Shown here: positions 39,903 to 48,824 of the stretch, piece after piece
Layout of the letters: each line of letters opens with the position of its first letter
How positions within the stretch are numbered: the first letter of the stretch is position 1
Assembly (NCBI GenBank): GCA_964369145.1
Contig: CAYJEE010000002.1
Location: 1-56,730, forward strand
Source of the DNA: UBA910 sp964369145
GTDB lineage: Bacteria; Patescibacteriota; Minisyncoccia; Phycocordibacterales; DATDWN01
Direction of reading: 5' to 3'
DNA: 56,730 nucleotides
Program-made: the position numbers and the translations under genes
The notes under the pieces: model-generated
What the model was told of the DNA's origin: nothing
The model's database searches: none
Seen by the model: the letters and a program-made list of their open reading frames with translations, nothing else

Positions 39903-40340
39903 TTAAATTTGAAATTTGTTCCCCTCTTCTCGTGTGACTGGGTTTTGGTTTTCTTTTATATCCAAACTCCATGTAAGCTCCTTGAGCTTACTATCTGAAA
40001 GTTTTGGTACATACATTTGTGCAGGTGCTTGTTTCTCGGCGCTTTTTGGTGTGACTGTTCGTTCTCTTTTTTTCCATATGTACAGTTTTTCTCCGAGGTA
40101 GTATTGAACACCTGCTTCAAGAAGGTCAATAAAAGGCTTGTTGTTGTAACGAAAAAAGGCAAGGGCTCCTCCGAGTGTGGCGATACCCGCGATAGCCATA
40201 ATCGCAAAAATAAGGGGTAGAAAACGATATGCTATCATCGACATACCCGCCGCTCCTGCTAGGTATAAGAATTGTTTCAAGGTTAAAGGACCAACGATTT
40301 TGTCTTCTATTTCAATAAATTGTGGTACTTGGAATCTCAT
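39903..40340 (-). CDS. PrgI-family/VirB3-like membrane protein
   Basis: 145 residues. MRFQVPQFIEIEDKIVGPLTLKQFLYLAGAAG is the typical PrgI opening; two close membrane helices follow (about 24-64), then FRYNNKPFIDLLEAGVQYYLGEKLYIW. PrgI proteins take the VirB3 place next to VirB4 in Gram-positive-type secretion systems. The C-terminal 60 residues are a charged cytoplasmic tail. TATAGT on the minus strand lies 9 nt before the ATG. Confidence 0.88.
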   Translation of the reverse strand: MRFQVPQFIEIEDKIVGPLTLKQFLYLAGAAGMSMIAYRFLPLIFAIMAIAGIATLGGALAFFRYNNKPFIDLLEAGVQYYLGEKLYIWKKRERTVTPKSAEKQAPAQMYVPKLSDSKLKELTWSLDIKENQNPVTREEGNKFQI

Positions 40341-40384
40341 GGTGTTGTGACTATAAGGGCTTTCGACTTGATAGGCTGCATAGA

Positions 40385-41059
40385 CTATTCAATCGGTTCT
40401 CGATATGGATCAACTGAGTATGTCTTCGGTGTGTCTACTGGTGGAGTGGATAGTGTGCTTGGTTGTGTTAGTTTTTGGGTGATAAATGAGCGAGGACTTT
40501 GAGGAACAAATGGTTGCTCCATAGGTGGTGTGAAGGTTGATTGTTGAGGAACAGGTGTTTCTTGGGGTGTCAGGTTTTCTTGTTGTGTTGGTTGAGCAAA
40601 AAAGTCTTTTACCTCATCTCGTAACAAGGTTGCTGTCGGTGTGGTTGAGACGACTACAGGCACCTTCTCTTTTATAAACTCCTCGATTATCTCACCGGGG
40701 AGGTTTGGAGGAGGAATATCGAGAGTGTTTTCTTTTATTTCTGGGGTTTGTTTTTGTTCGATTTTTTTCATTGCCCAAGCGAATATTCTTTCTTCAATTT
40801 CTTCTACGATTTGCTCAGCGAGAATACTTGAAATATCAAGCTCTTCTTCTATTGTTTCATTGAGTAAATCTGGTGATTGTAGATTGAGAAATGTAAATAA
40901 TATTTCGTAACCCAAGCTATCAATTTGTTCTACAGTGAGAGAATATTTTTGCCCAATTTCTTGCACTCTTTTGAGCCACTCCGAAGAACCGATAATGCTT
41001 TTTACATCATCTGAAAGAGTTTTATACGCATCTTTAATTATTTGTTCTTCGTTTTCCAT
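40385..41059 (-). CDS. Helical/Pro-rich cytoplasmic protein of secretion cluster
   Basis: 224 residues from ATG 41059 (MENEEQIIKDAYKTLSDDVKSI). The first 120 residues are helical and acidic (LDISSILAEQIVEEIEERIFAWAMKKIEQ); the remaining part is Pro/Gln/Thr-rich. No catalytic motif. It starts 4 nt after the VirB6-like gene and is clearly co-transcribed. I do not recognise the family; a scaffold or coupling role in the cytoplasm is a guess. Confidence 0.65.
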   Translation of the reverse strand: MENEEQIIKDAYKTLSDDVKSIIGSSEWLKRVQEIGQKYSLTVEQIDSLGYEILFTFLNLQSPDLLNETIEEELDISSILAEQIVEEIEERIFAWAMKKIEQKQTPEIKENTLDIPPPNLPGEIIEEFIKEKVPVVVSTTPTATLLRDEVKDFFAQPTQQENLTPQETPVPQQSTFTPPMEQPFVPQSPRSFITQKLTQPSTLSTPPVDTPKTYSVDPYREPIE

Positions 41060-41063
41060 GTTT

Positions 41064-43415
41064 TTATGGTGTTGGTGGTGTGGCTGGTGGCGTTGCGGGA
41101 GCTGCCGCAGATGCCGCATCATCTGCTGCATTATCAGCTTCTTCTTTTGCTATCGCTTTCAATTCTTCTTCCACAGATTTCTTTTTCTTTAAGCCTTTTT
41201 TGTATGCACGCGCACGGTCCTTATTAAATTCAGGAACACTCTCATTAAAGTACATCCATGGCATCCAAGCACTCTTTTGACTACCCACTCTCTCTGCAAT
41301 TGCTTTAGCACGTATATCTGATTGAGGAAGAACCTCACGAGTTTTAACCTGGCCTTGAAGATATTTATTTTCTTTACCGTATTTTTTCTCATCCTGGCCA
41401 CCTTTAATCGCAATAAGTTTTTCTTGTACTCCTGATATCCATGACTCATATCCTGCTTCCTGCCATTTTTCAAAGTTCTCTCCCAAATCCTTCGTTGCTT
41501 TGTCATATGCACCTGTTTTTTGTTTGACCACATTTTTGGTGTTTATAATCTTAGCTTCAATATCAGTAATAGGTTTACGTTGCTCATCAATCTGAGCCCG
41601 TATTGCTTCACGCGCAGCGTCATCAGTGGCTGCTGTAAGCTGTCTCTGAAGATTCATGTATGCAGTAGATTGTTCAATTGTATTTGTAATTGATGTGAGT
41701 TCTGTCTGGGCAGCAGTAAGAGCTGTTTCAGCTTTAGCTTTTTCACTAACTGCAGTATTAAGAGCTTTTTGACGTTTTGCCCTTTCATCAGCAACCTCTT
41801 TAACACGCTCTGCGCTCGCAAAGTAATCATCTCTTTCTTTCTTCTCTTGTGCTTTAAATGCGTCACTTTTAAGAGTTTCTTCAGCTTTAGCTACAGCTCG
41901 ATCAGATGGTTTGATAAGTTCCAAAAGCTCTTTATCCTCCTTCTTCTTTTCTTTTAGATAACTATCGTACCCACCCTTAATACCTTTACCTGCCCCAGCT
42001 TTAGAAAGTTGGTCGCCAAGCATGCTTGCATTACGAAAATCAAAAGAAGAGTCTGCAGTAGTTTTTGCGCCCTGTAAGGTCCATTTTGCAAACTTACCTG
42101 TGATACCACCTTTCTCTACTCTCTCTCGTAGCATGTCGCTATCAGCGACCGCGCGGCCAAGTCGTCCAAAAGTTTGTGTACCTGCTCGTGCTGCTCCTCC
42201 AAAGACTGCCCCACCAAGATACCCTGTGCCTTTGTCGATAAGTTTTGAACCCACCATTCCTCCTTTTGTTGCAATACTTTTTGAAAGGATAATGCTAGTA
42301 ATCAAAAGTCCGATTATGAGTATGTAGTTAATAATAAGACTAATTGAACTTCCATCTGGTCGTGACAATGCATCTCCGAGAGTTCCTGTTACTGTTGATT
42401 TTAGAAAATTACCATCCCCTGCAAGACTCAGAGTGACCCATGTGAGAAGCATGTACACAGGGGCAAAAAGCGCCTGACTCATAAGGGTCTGCGAGTATTT
42501 CTTTTTTAGATCATCAAGTCCTGGTACTGCCATTGCTATAAAAAAGAAAGGTGACATGATAAGTAGAATAATGAAGGATAGGTAGCGAATAAGAAACATA
42601 AGACCTACTGCCAAAAAGACAAAGGCGGCTATAAGCATAAAAAGTGTGTTTCCGATAAATACAGTAGCTCCTTGAGATCCTGAAAGGGCAATAGTGGCAA
42701 TATTTGTAGGATTGTACAGACTTGAAAGACGTAATGCTTTCATAAATGATCCGGTCAGACCAAAATTTGTTTCATAACCAGCAATCTTTGTAGTGCCTGA
42801 TGATACGATGGACTTATAGAATCCAAGTGTGACCACATTTGATGCGTCAATGATAACTTTTGTGAAAAAAAGGCTGAAGTTTACCAACACTGCAGCTATA
42901 ATAATGCTTGAGACAACTTTTTTTATTCCAGCACCACCCAGTCCGAGTACCATACGGATACCTTCGTAGAGTAATATAAAAATAAAAGCCATGTTTCCGA
43001 GATCTCGAATCACTTTCCATGTATTATTGATTGCCACAATATCCTTTAAATTTTGAGCTAATTCAACTACACTTAGTTTGATTATGTAATCTAAAATGAG
43101 ACCACTAAAGGCTAAAAAGGCTGCTGCAACACCCATTAAAACCACAAAGACAGGAATAAGAAAAGTGGATACTACTCCCCCTGCAATATCAACAGCGGTA
43201 CTTATGACTTTTCCTGTGGTAGGCTGGCTTGCTTTAATTCTTGCTATATCTTCAGGTGTTCCATATTGTGCTAAACAATCCTCATAAACTCCCCCATTTG
43301 ACATACAGCCAGCAAATGCGTCATTTTGCCCTTGAACAGGAACAGGAATCACACTTAAGGTAATAAGTGTGATAAATCCAAGTGATACTAATATTTTTTG
43401 TGCGACAGATTTCAT
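41064..43415 (-). CDS. VirB6/TrbL-like polytopic channel protein
   Basis: 783 residues. A signal peptide (about 1-29) and a short Cys-containing segment (CMSNGGVYEDC) precede seven or so membrane helices between about 75 and 400. The rest is a very long charged coiled coil (about 430-740; VAKAEETLKSDAFKAQEKKERDD, QKALNTAVSEKAKAETALTAAQTELTSI) ending in an Ala/Pro-rich tail. VirB6/TrbL proteins form the inner-membrane pore of type IV secretion. The long coiled coil is an added, probably cytoplasmic, part. Confidence 0.85.
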   Translation of the reverse strand: MKSVAQKILVSLGFITLITLSVIPVPVQGQNDAFAGCMSNGGVYEDCLAQYGTPEDIARIKASQPTTGKVISTAVDIAGGVVSTFLIPVFVVLMGVAAAFLAFSGLILDYIIKLSVVELAQNLKDIVAINNTWKVIRDLGNMAFIFILLYEGIRMVLGLGGAGIKKVVSSIIIAAVLVNFSLFFTKVIIDASNVVTLGFYKSIVSSGTTKIAGYETNFGLTGSFMKALRLSSLYNPTNIATIALSGSQGATVFIGNTLFMLIAAFVFLAVGLMFLIRYLSFIILLIMSPFFFIAMAVPGLDDLKKKYSQTLMSQALFAPVYMLLTWVTLSLAGDGNFLKSTVTGTLGDALSRPDGSSISLIINYILIIGLLITSIILSKSIATKGGMVGSKLIDKGTGYLGGAVFGGAARAGTQTFGRLGRAVADSDMLRERVEKGGITGKFAKWTLQGAKTTADSSFDFRNASMLGDQLSKAGAGKGIKGGYDSYLKEKKKEDKELLELIKPSDRAVAKAEETLKSDAFKAQEKKERDDYFASAERVKEVADERAKRQKALNTAVSEKAKAETALTAAQTELTSITNTIEQSTAYMNLQRQLTAATDDAAREAIRAQIDEQRKPITDIEAKIINTKNVVKQKTGAYDKATKDLGENFEKWQEAGYESWISGVQEKLIAIKGGQDEKKYGKENKYLQGQVKTREVLPQSDIRAKAIAERVGSQKSAWMPWMYFNESVPEFNKDRARAYKKGLKKKKSVEEELKAIAKEEADNAADDAASAAAPATPPATPPTP

Positions 43416-43421
43416 TGTTGT

Positions 43422-44855
43422 TTAAGGTGTGGACTCAGAGCTTCCATCAAGAACCGTTCTTCCACATGCATCCGTTCCTGGAACACCATTCACTAATGTC
43501 ACAGTATTGTTGTTTTCTAAACAGTATCGCTGTCTATCTTGTTCGGCTCTAAATCGAACCTCTGCTTCTGATGGTGGTGTGTAAATTCCTGTAGGTTCTC
43601 CGCCAGTAAGAACAGATTGGAACTGAGCCGGTATCGTCGCCTCTATTCCCGCTCTTTCAGATTCGAAGCTTGATTGGGTTGACGATGCTTGAATTTGTTC
43701 CAATAAGGTACTTGATTTGCCTGCTTGTTTTTTACTTAATCCTCGAAGGCCACCCTGGACACTGTTGAGGGTTTGTTCAATCATCTGGGTCATCAAAGCA
43801 TTCACCACCTGATTGATTGAGTTTGTAAGCTCAAGTGTTGTTTCTGTACTGTTTAAAGATTTGGTGAGTTTTTCTGATATTACACTACCTGGAGTAACGG
43901 TTTGCTTTGCTACTGTACAGTCGGTAGCTAATATTCCACCAAGTTCTGAGCCTGCAGTGAGGTTTCCGTTATCATCTAAGAGTGAGGGGTCTATAACCTC
44001 GCAAGTAAAATTGCTACCACATCGTAGGCCGGCTCCACATACTGCACCACCTTCCAGTTCACACGCATCCCCTGCTCTGCCTACTATCTGACCTCTGTTT
44101 GCTGCCACTTCTGCTTTTGTTTTACCCTCAGGACACACCTCGAAAGACAAGAAACCTTTTCCTTGAGTGAGCTGTTTGTCGTATTTTGTATTTTGGACGT
44201 TAATTCGAGCGGAAAGTTGTCGAGAAGCATCAAAATATGCACCATATGGATTATTTTGACTTTCTTGGGTCATAGTAACCCATGCCTCCCACCCTCCTTG
44301 ACTAAAGTCGTTGGTGAAGTTTTCAAAATTAGCACCTATTCTGCTGAATGTACACTGAGATTGAAATTGGTCTTCCTGAAGATAGTTTTTTACCAATGCA
44401 AGTCTGACTTGTGGCTGGAAAGCTGTACAGAGCTGGTTGAGTGGAGAGTTTGCATTGAGAAAATACTGCGACGCTGTTCGGTCTCCAACATCTAAAAAGA
44501 ATTGTTCTGGGTCGGTCACGAATGCAGGGTTGCCTTGAAAGCCGGTGTTAATCCAATTGACAGTCTGTGCGGTGAGTTTACGGAGTATTGCTCGAGCGAA
44601 AGCGGTGGCAACAGTATCCAATACGAATGTTTTAAGGAAATTAGACACATCAGTCGATGCGCTCACGGTCGTCCCTGCCGCGGTTGTAACACCGGTGATT
44701 GCACTTATTGTGCTTTGAACCACGTTTGCAAAGTTCCACGTAGGCCAAGCGGCATCGGCCTTTTTTGCAGGTAGTGCAAAAAAGACAATAGGGAGGATGA
44801 TCAGGGTGATACAAATACTTGACAGAGCTTTTTTAGAGAAAAATGGTACGTTCAT
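43422..44855 (-). CDS. Secretion-cluster protein with Cys-rich insert
   Basis: 477 residues from ATG 44855 (MNVPFFSKKALSSICI). A signal peptide or anchor (about 9-35, ends KKADA) is followed by a helical body (DVSNFLKTFVLDTVATAFARAILRKLTAQTVNW). A Cys-rich segment (about 235-290: CPEGKTKAEV..., DACELEGGAVCGAGLRCGSNFTC) looks like a small disulfide-rich domain. Further helices follow (LTNSINQVVNALMTQMIEQTLNSVQ). I infer an extracytoplasmic structural part next to the VirB6-like channel. The upstream 37-codon extension crosses a likely promoter and is not used. Confidence 0.7.
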   Translation of the reverse strand: MNVPFFSKKALSSICITLIILPIVFFALPAKKADAAWPTWNFANVVQSTISAITGVTTAAGTTVSASTDVSNFLKTFVLDTVATAFARAILRKLTAQTVNWINTGFQGNPAFVTDPEQFFLDVGDRTASQYFLNANSPLNQLCTAFQPQVRLALVKNYLQEDQFQSQCTFSRIGANFENFTNDFSQGGWEAWVTMTQESQNNPYGAYFDASRQLSARINVQNTKYDKQLTQGKGFLSFEVCPEGKTKAEVAANRGQIVGRAGDACELEGGAVCGAGLRCGSNFTCEVIDPSLLDDNGNLTAGSELGGILATDCTVAKQTVTPGSVISEKLTKSLNSTETTLELTNSINQVVNALMTQMIEQTLNSVQGGLRGLSKKQAGKSSTLLEQIQASSTQSSFESERAGIEATIPAQFQSVLTGGEPTGIYTPPSEAEVRFRAEQDRQRYCLENNNTVTLVNGVPGTDACGRTVLDGSSESTP

Positions 44856-44931
44856 AGAAATATATACTCTATTATATAAGATACAAGCATTATTTAATAG
44901 AACAAAAACAAATTTCTGTTGAAAAGTATTT

Positions 44932-45849
44932 TTAATTATTACTGAAATATTTTTGGATTCCTTCAAATCCGATTTTCAGCATAAGAGCATCTTTTTGAAA
45001 ATGCGCATACCCGATATATCCACGCATCGGGTCTTCTAAAACCAGTCTCATCTCAGATAGATCAGTATAAACTGAAGAAAGTGCATTAAGGTATATCATA
45101 TGCTCCGGAACAAGGTCTTTAGGTACAGGGATTTTAAGTATCTCAGTAAGGATATTTTTATACGCCTGTATAATAGGATCAAGTTTTTTAATGTCGGCAG
45201 GGTTTTGACTTTCAACCGCTTTCATCACTATTTGAAGCTCATTTTCCTTTGATTTTGGTGGATTTGCTTTCAATACCCGAATAAATGTCTCTATATAAAA
45301 AGTTTGAGACTCTAAAGTTTTTGGAACAATAGTGATATCTTTGAGTTGATATTGTTTAGCATTTGATTCAACGGGGATGTTTTGCATAACTAACTCCGCT
45401 ATTTCAAGTGCAGTTTCAGGTGTTACCTCTTGACCTCCTTTTTTTGCAAGTAAATATTGACCGAAAAAGTTTCGTGATACTTGGGCTGTAAGGGTGTTAT
45501 CCTCATTTTCTACCGAGTTTATCACCAGAGGGCTAATCTCCGTGCTTGCCTTATCGTTTGGTCCTACTTTTTTTGGATCTCTTCCTTGTTTTACTTCTTC
45601 TCCGTCAGTTGTACCATCTCCGTCAGTATCTACGTTTGTTGGATTTGTGCCAATCAGTCCCTCTTCCCAGTCTTTAAGGTCGTCCTTATCTGTATCTCCA
45701 GTCGAACTTTTATCAATCATGCTTAATATATCAGCAGTTTTTTTTGCGGTACTGTTTTTGGAAGTGGTTTGTATTTTTGATATTAGAAATACTGATGTAA
45801 TAACACCAATGCAGATAATAAGCGTTACTAACACTTTTTGATGTGCCAT
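44932..45849 (-). CDS. Secreted Ca2+-binding (TSP3-like) protein
   Basis: 305 residues. N-terminal anchor (about 5-25), then DTDKDDLKDWEEGLIGTNP and VDTDGDGTTDGEE (about 53-85): paired D-x-D-x-D-G/D loops of thrombospondin type 3/dockerin kind that bind calcium. The rest is a helical domain of about 180 residues. It is the first gene of the minus-strand cluster and is driven from one arm of the symmetric divergent promoter at 45859-45881. It is probably periplasmic or surface-exposed. Confidence 0.75.
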   Translation of the reverse strand: MAHQKVLVTLIICIGVITSVFLISKIQTTSKNSTAKKTADILSMIDKSSTGDTDKDDLKDWEEGLIGTNPTNVDTDGDGTTDGEEVKQGRDPKKVGPNDKASTEISPLVINSVENEDNTLTAQVSRNFFGQYLLAKKGGQEVTPETALEIAELVMQNIPVESNAKQYQLKDITIVPKTLESQTFYIETFIRVLKANPPKSKENELQIVMKAVESQNPADIKKLDPIIQAYKNILTEILKIPVPKDLVPEHMIYLNALSSVYTDLSEMRLVLEDPMRGYIGYAHFQKDALMLKIGFEGIQKYFSNN

Positions 45850-45858
45850 AGTGTTTTT

Positions 45859-45881
45859 AGTATATCATGACGTGATATACT
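45859..45881. promoter_or_regulatory. Symmetric divergent promoter
   Basis: AGTATATCA (45859-45867) and TGATATACT (45873-45881) are exact complements around TGACG. Each arm carries an extended -10 TGATATACT, one per direction: 9 nt from the cluster's first ATG on the minus strand, and about 52 nt before ATG 45934 on the plus strand. Confidence 0.75.
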
Positions 45882-45933
45882 AAAGGGTAATTATTATTGT
45901 TAATAACGAAGGGTGGTGTTGGTTTTTAAATAT

Positions 45934-47847
45934 ATGAAAAAGATATTTCAATATAGTGTCATGATGTTTATGTTTGCAGTGCCGTTTATTTCGCATGGAC
46001 AGACCACTTCAGGTACATGTACTGGTGAGATTCGTACTGATCTTGTTGCTGCTACAGATTGTATTAATAAAGCTACTGCACAAGGTCAATCACGTGGATA
46101 TACCATGAGTTGTACAGTAGAACAGCTTCCTCTTGGAGGGTTCACCGATCCTACTTCAGGTAAGGATTATATTCTTAACCCTGTCTGTACTGTAAATGGC
46201 TCTGAGGGTCACGGAGCGTATCTTCTTGCAGGATTTACTGCAGCTGCGGGGTCAAATGCTATTATTCAAAGTGTTAATCCTGGTTGGGATATTTTGAAAA
46301 CAGAGTTGGCATACGAAAGTGCATTTGCACAGTGTGGAGGAAAAGCACCGTATGGGTCTGTGGTAAATGGTGTGAGTGTTTATTCGTGTACTCCTCCACC
46401 TGGCGCGCTTCCTGTTCCTGCATCATCTGTTGGTTCGACAAAAGTTGGAACTGGAGACTCTTTATCTACAGAAGCGGCGGTTAAAGAAGTTCTCAAGTCA
46501 ATTTTTAGTGTTAATCAGGGTTTACTTCAGAATATCATGAATCGATATGGCGAATATTCACGGACAATGTTAAATCCAGGCACAACCACAGTTAACACTC
46601 CTGTATCTACAACACCCAACTCTCAATGCTACCAATTCACCAAAACTCTCCAGGTGGGTAGCTCAGGGCTTGAAGTGTATGCGCTTACGTATGCACTCAA
46701 ACACGAAGGTTTTCTTTCTCAAACAAGTAGCGTATTTGATACGACTACAATGACGGCTGTGAAAAGATTCCAAGAGGCGCATGCAACCGAAATATTAAAC
46801 ATTCTCGGGCTTACTCAAGGAACTGGAGTGATGGCTGAAAAAACTCGTGCATACTTGAATTCAACATGTATTGTACCCGCATCAATAAGTCTACCAACCA
46901 CGCCTACCACAACCTCATGTGCTGCTCCAACTCGAACAGGTATTAAAAATGGTGTATATCGATACACATTTACACAAAGAGGAGATAATTGGGTGGTGAC
47001 ATTAAATAATCCTGCATATCGGACACCTGGGGATCCATACTATGTTCCAGCAAACTTCTCATTTACTGCACCAAACGCACTTGATTTAAATAGACAAAAT
47101 CAAGGTAAATTTAACTATCTCCAGTCATTGCCAGGTACGGCAGAAGGAAATACAGAGTATGCAAACCTCTTTGGTTCATTCAACAACGCATATTATGACT
47201 GGAATGCACTTACTTCACCTCTTGGTGCGGGATGTGCCAATCCTACTGTAAATCCAAATCCTACATCTGGTATAACTGTTCCTACTTTAAACATACCTGC
47301 TACAGCTGTTCGGTATATTAAGATTTCTGTAGCAGACTGGGATACACTTCCGCTTGCATTGCGAGAGATTGTGGTGGTAAGTAAAAAAGGTACACTTGTA
47401 AAACCTGTAGCAGTAACTGCAACTAATTTTGATGCATTCAGTAATACAGTACCTGCAAACTTAATTGATGGTAATGAAAATAGTATTTGGAAAGCTACAA
47501 AAAGTATAGCGACGTGTTCAAACAGAGTGACTGCTGATCAGACTGCAGCGAGAGGTTCCGATGGTGCAATCCGGGCGCAGATTCAGTGTAGTGAAACAGA
47601 TGGTGATTTACAGGTTATCACTCTGGATCTCGGGCAGGCGATCGAGCTTGATCAAGTGAGAATTGTGAACTATGGATTTACAGATACACGAGTATTTGTG
47701 ATTGAGGTGGGTAGTGATGATCGTGCATACTCACAGATTGCAGAAGTCAGGGCTCGAACAACCGCGCCGATTGTAGATAAGGGTGTGGTATACGGAGTTA
47801 TGAAGTCAGCTTCTACTGTTGGTCCACTTCTCTACCCACTTCCGTAG
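45934..47847 (+). CDS. Large secreted protein: peptidoglycan-binding and discoidin-like domains
   Basis: 637 residues from ATG 45934 (MKKIFQYSVMMFMFAVPFISHG). Signal peptide about 1-22. A peptidoglycan-binding type 1 domain lies at about 235-305 (LQVGSSGLEVYALTYALKHEGFL ... AVKRFQEAHATEI). A middle beta domain (about 340-430) has YRYTFTQRGDNWVVTLNNPAYR. The C-terminal galactose-binding/discoidin-like domain (about 455-630) has LIDGNENSIWKATKS and LQVITLDLGQAIELDQVRIVNYG. It likely sits on the wall and binds glycans. Its 3' end overlaps rsmA by 35 nt tail to tail. Confidence 0.8.
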   Translation: MKKIFQYSVMMFMFAVPFISHGQTTSGTCTGEIRTDLVAATDCINKATAQGQSRGYTMSCTVEQLPLGGFTDPTSGKDYILNPVCTVNGSEGHGAYLLAGFTAAAGSNAIIQSVNPGWDILKTELAYESAFAQCGGKAPYGSVVNGVSVYSCTPPPGALPVPASSVGSTKVGTGDSLSTEAAVKEVLKSIFSVNQGLLQNIMNRYGEYSRTMLNPGTTTVNTPVSTTPNSQCYQFTKTLQVGSSGLEVYALTYALKHEGFLSQTSSVFDTTTMTAVKRFQEAHATEILNILGLTQGTGVMAEKTRAYLNSTCIVPASISLPTTPTTTSCAAPTRTGIKNGVYRYTFTQRGDNWVVTLNNPAYRTPGDPYYVPANFSFTAPNALDLNRQNQGKFNYLQSLPGTAEGNTEYANLFGSFNNAYYDWNALTSPLGAGCANPTVNPNPTSGITVPTLNIPATAVRYIKISVADWDTLPLALREIVVVSKKGTLVKPVAVTATNFDAFSNTVPANLIDGNENSIWKATKSIATCSNRVTADQTAARGSDGAIRAQIQCSETDGDLQVITLDLGQAIELDQVRIVNYGFTDTRVFVIEVGSDDRAYSQIAEVRARTTAPIVDKGVVYGVMKSASTVGPLLYPLP

Positions 47848-48736
47848 CGAGTTCTTGTGCGAGGGTCATCCATTGTAAAATAGAAAGATCTTCCCCACGA
47901 ACATTTTCAAGAAGTGCACAGTTGTGAAAGGCGCGCGAAAGTGCGTCTTTTGTATATATAGAAGAAAGATTTGATATTAAAATTTTTCGTTTGTGAGCAA
48001 GACCTGTTTTTACTATAGTAAAAAAATGTTGTGGGGAGGTTGTGCCGAGTTTTTCTTTAGAAATATCTGCAATATGGATAATAGCGGAGTCGACATTTGG
48101 TATAGGGAAAAATGAGCCACGTTTAACCACGGAAATAAGAGAGGGTGTGCCAAAAGCTTTTACTGAAAGAGAGAGTACACTTTCTTTTTTATCTCGAGCC
48201 ATGATACGTTCTGCAACCTCTTTTTGTACTAAAAGAGTCATGCTTTGTGGCGGTGTTTCGTGCTCTAAAAAGAGGCGCATGATTTCACCAGTGATATAGT
48301 ATGGAATATTTGCAACCACTGAGTACGGTCTGTATGTTTGGCGCACTCCTTTGTTGCTCGCTTGCGTTTGCTCCCGCAATATACCATTAAGTACATTTTG
48401 GTCGCAATCCGCACTCGCGCCTCGGATTGCATCCAAATCTAAAGACCTTAATGCGCTTTCAATGTCTATATTTAAAATATCACCTTGAATTACAATGAGT
48501 TGTTTATTTGTAATTTCCTTTGAAAAGGTTTCGGAGAGGAGAGGGATCATACGATCATCTTTTTCTACCACAATCACATGCGCTCCTGTAGTGAGGAGTG
48601 CTTTTGTGAGAACACCTTTACCCGGGCCAATTTCAAGCACGCTATCCCCTTTTTTGGCTCCAGATGCAGTCACCATATGGTGTACTGCTGCAGTAGAGGT
48701 GAGAAAGTTTTGACCAAGTGATTTCTTTGCTTTCAT
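47813..48736 (-). CDS. rsmA: 16S rRNA dimethyladenosine transferase RsmA (KsgA)
   Basis: 307 residues against about 270. SAM motif I is VLEIGPGKGVLTKAL (about 33-47), catalytic motif IV is VVANIPYYITGEI (about 140-152), and the Erm/KsgA start KAKKSLGQNFL is clear. It dimethylates two adenines near the 3' end of 16S rRNA. Between DILNID and YSVVANIPYY lies an extra block of about 37 residues (100-136) with no place in the family. Minus-strand TGCTAGATT is exactly 6 nt before the ATG. Confidence 0.95.
   Translation of the reverse strand: MKAKKSLGQNFLTSTAAVHHMVTASGAKKGDSVLEIGPGKGVLTKALLTTGAHVIVVEKDDRMIPLLSETFSKEITNKQLIVIQGDILNIDIESALRSLDLDAIRGASADCDQNVLNGILREQTQASNKGVRQTYRPYSVVANIPYYITGEIMRLFLEHETPPQSMTLLVQKEVAERIMARDKKESVLSLSVKAFGTPSLISVVKRGSFFPIPNVDSAIIHIADISKEKLGTTSPQHFFTIVKTGLAHKRKILISNLSSIYTKDALSRAFHNCALLENVRGEDLSILQWMTLAQELATEVGREVDQQ
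48329..48439 (-). repeat. In-frame hairpin-rich insert inside rsmA
   Basis: About 111 bp, encoding rsmA residues about 100-136. It contains GCAATCCG (48404-48411) with CGGATTGC (48423-48430) and TTGCG/CGCAA pairs, with words such as GCTCGCTTGCG like the cores of the intergenic elements. The length is a multiple of three, and no stop is introduced. Confidence 0.55.
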
Positions 48737-48824
48737 GGGTTTAATCTAGCATTTCACGTGATGCTTGGCGAATCCAGTACATTTTGTTGTTAGGTTTCAA
48801 TCTATACAAGATTAATGGGTTCTA

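Noticed and set aside
33555..45849. Integrated conjugative element
   Set aside because: No relaxase, integrase, att-like repeats or tRNA border the cluster; it lies beside the replication origin among housekeeping genes.
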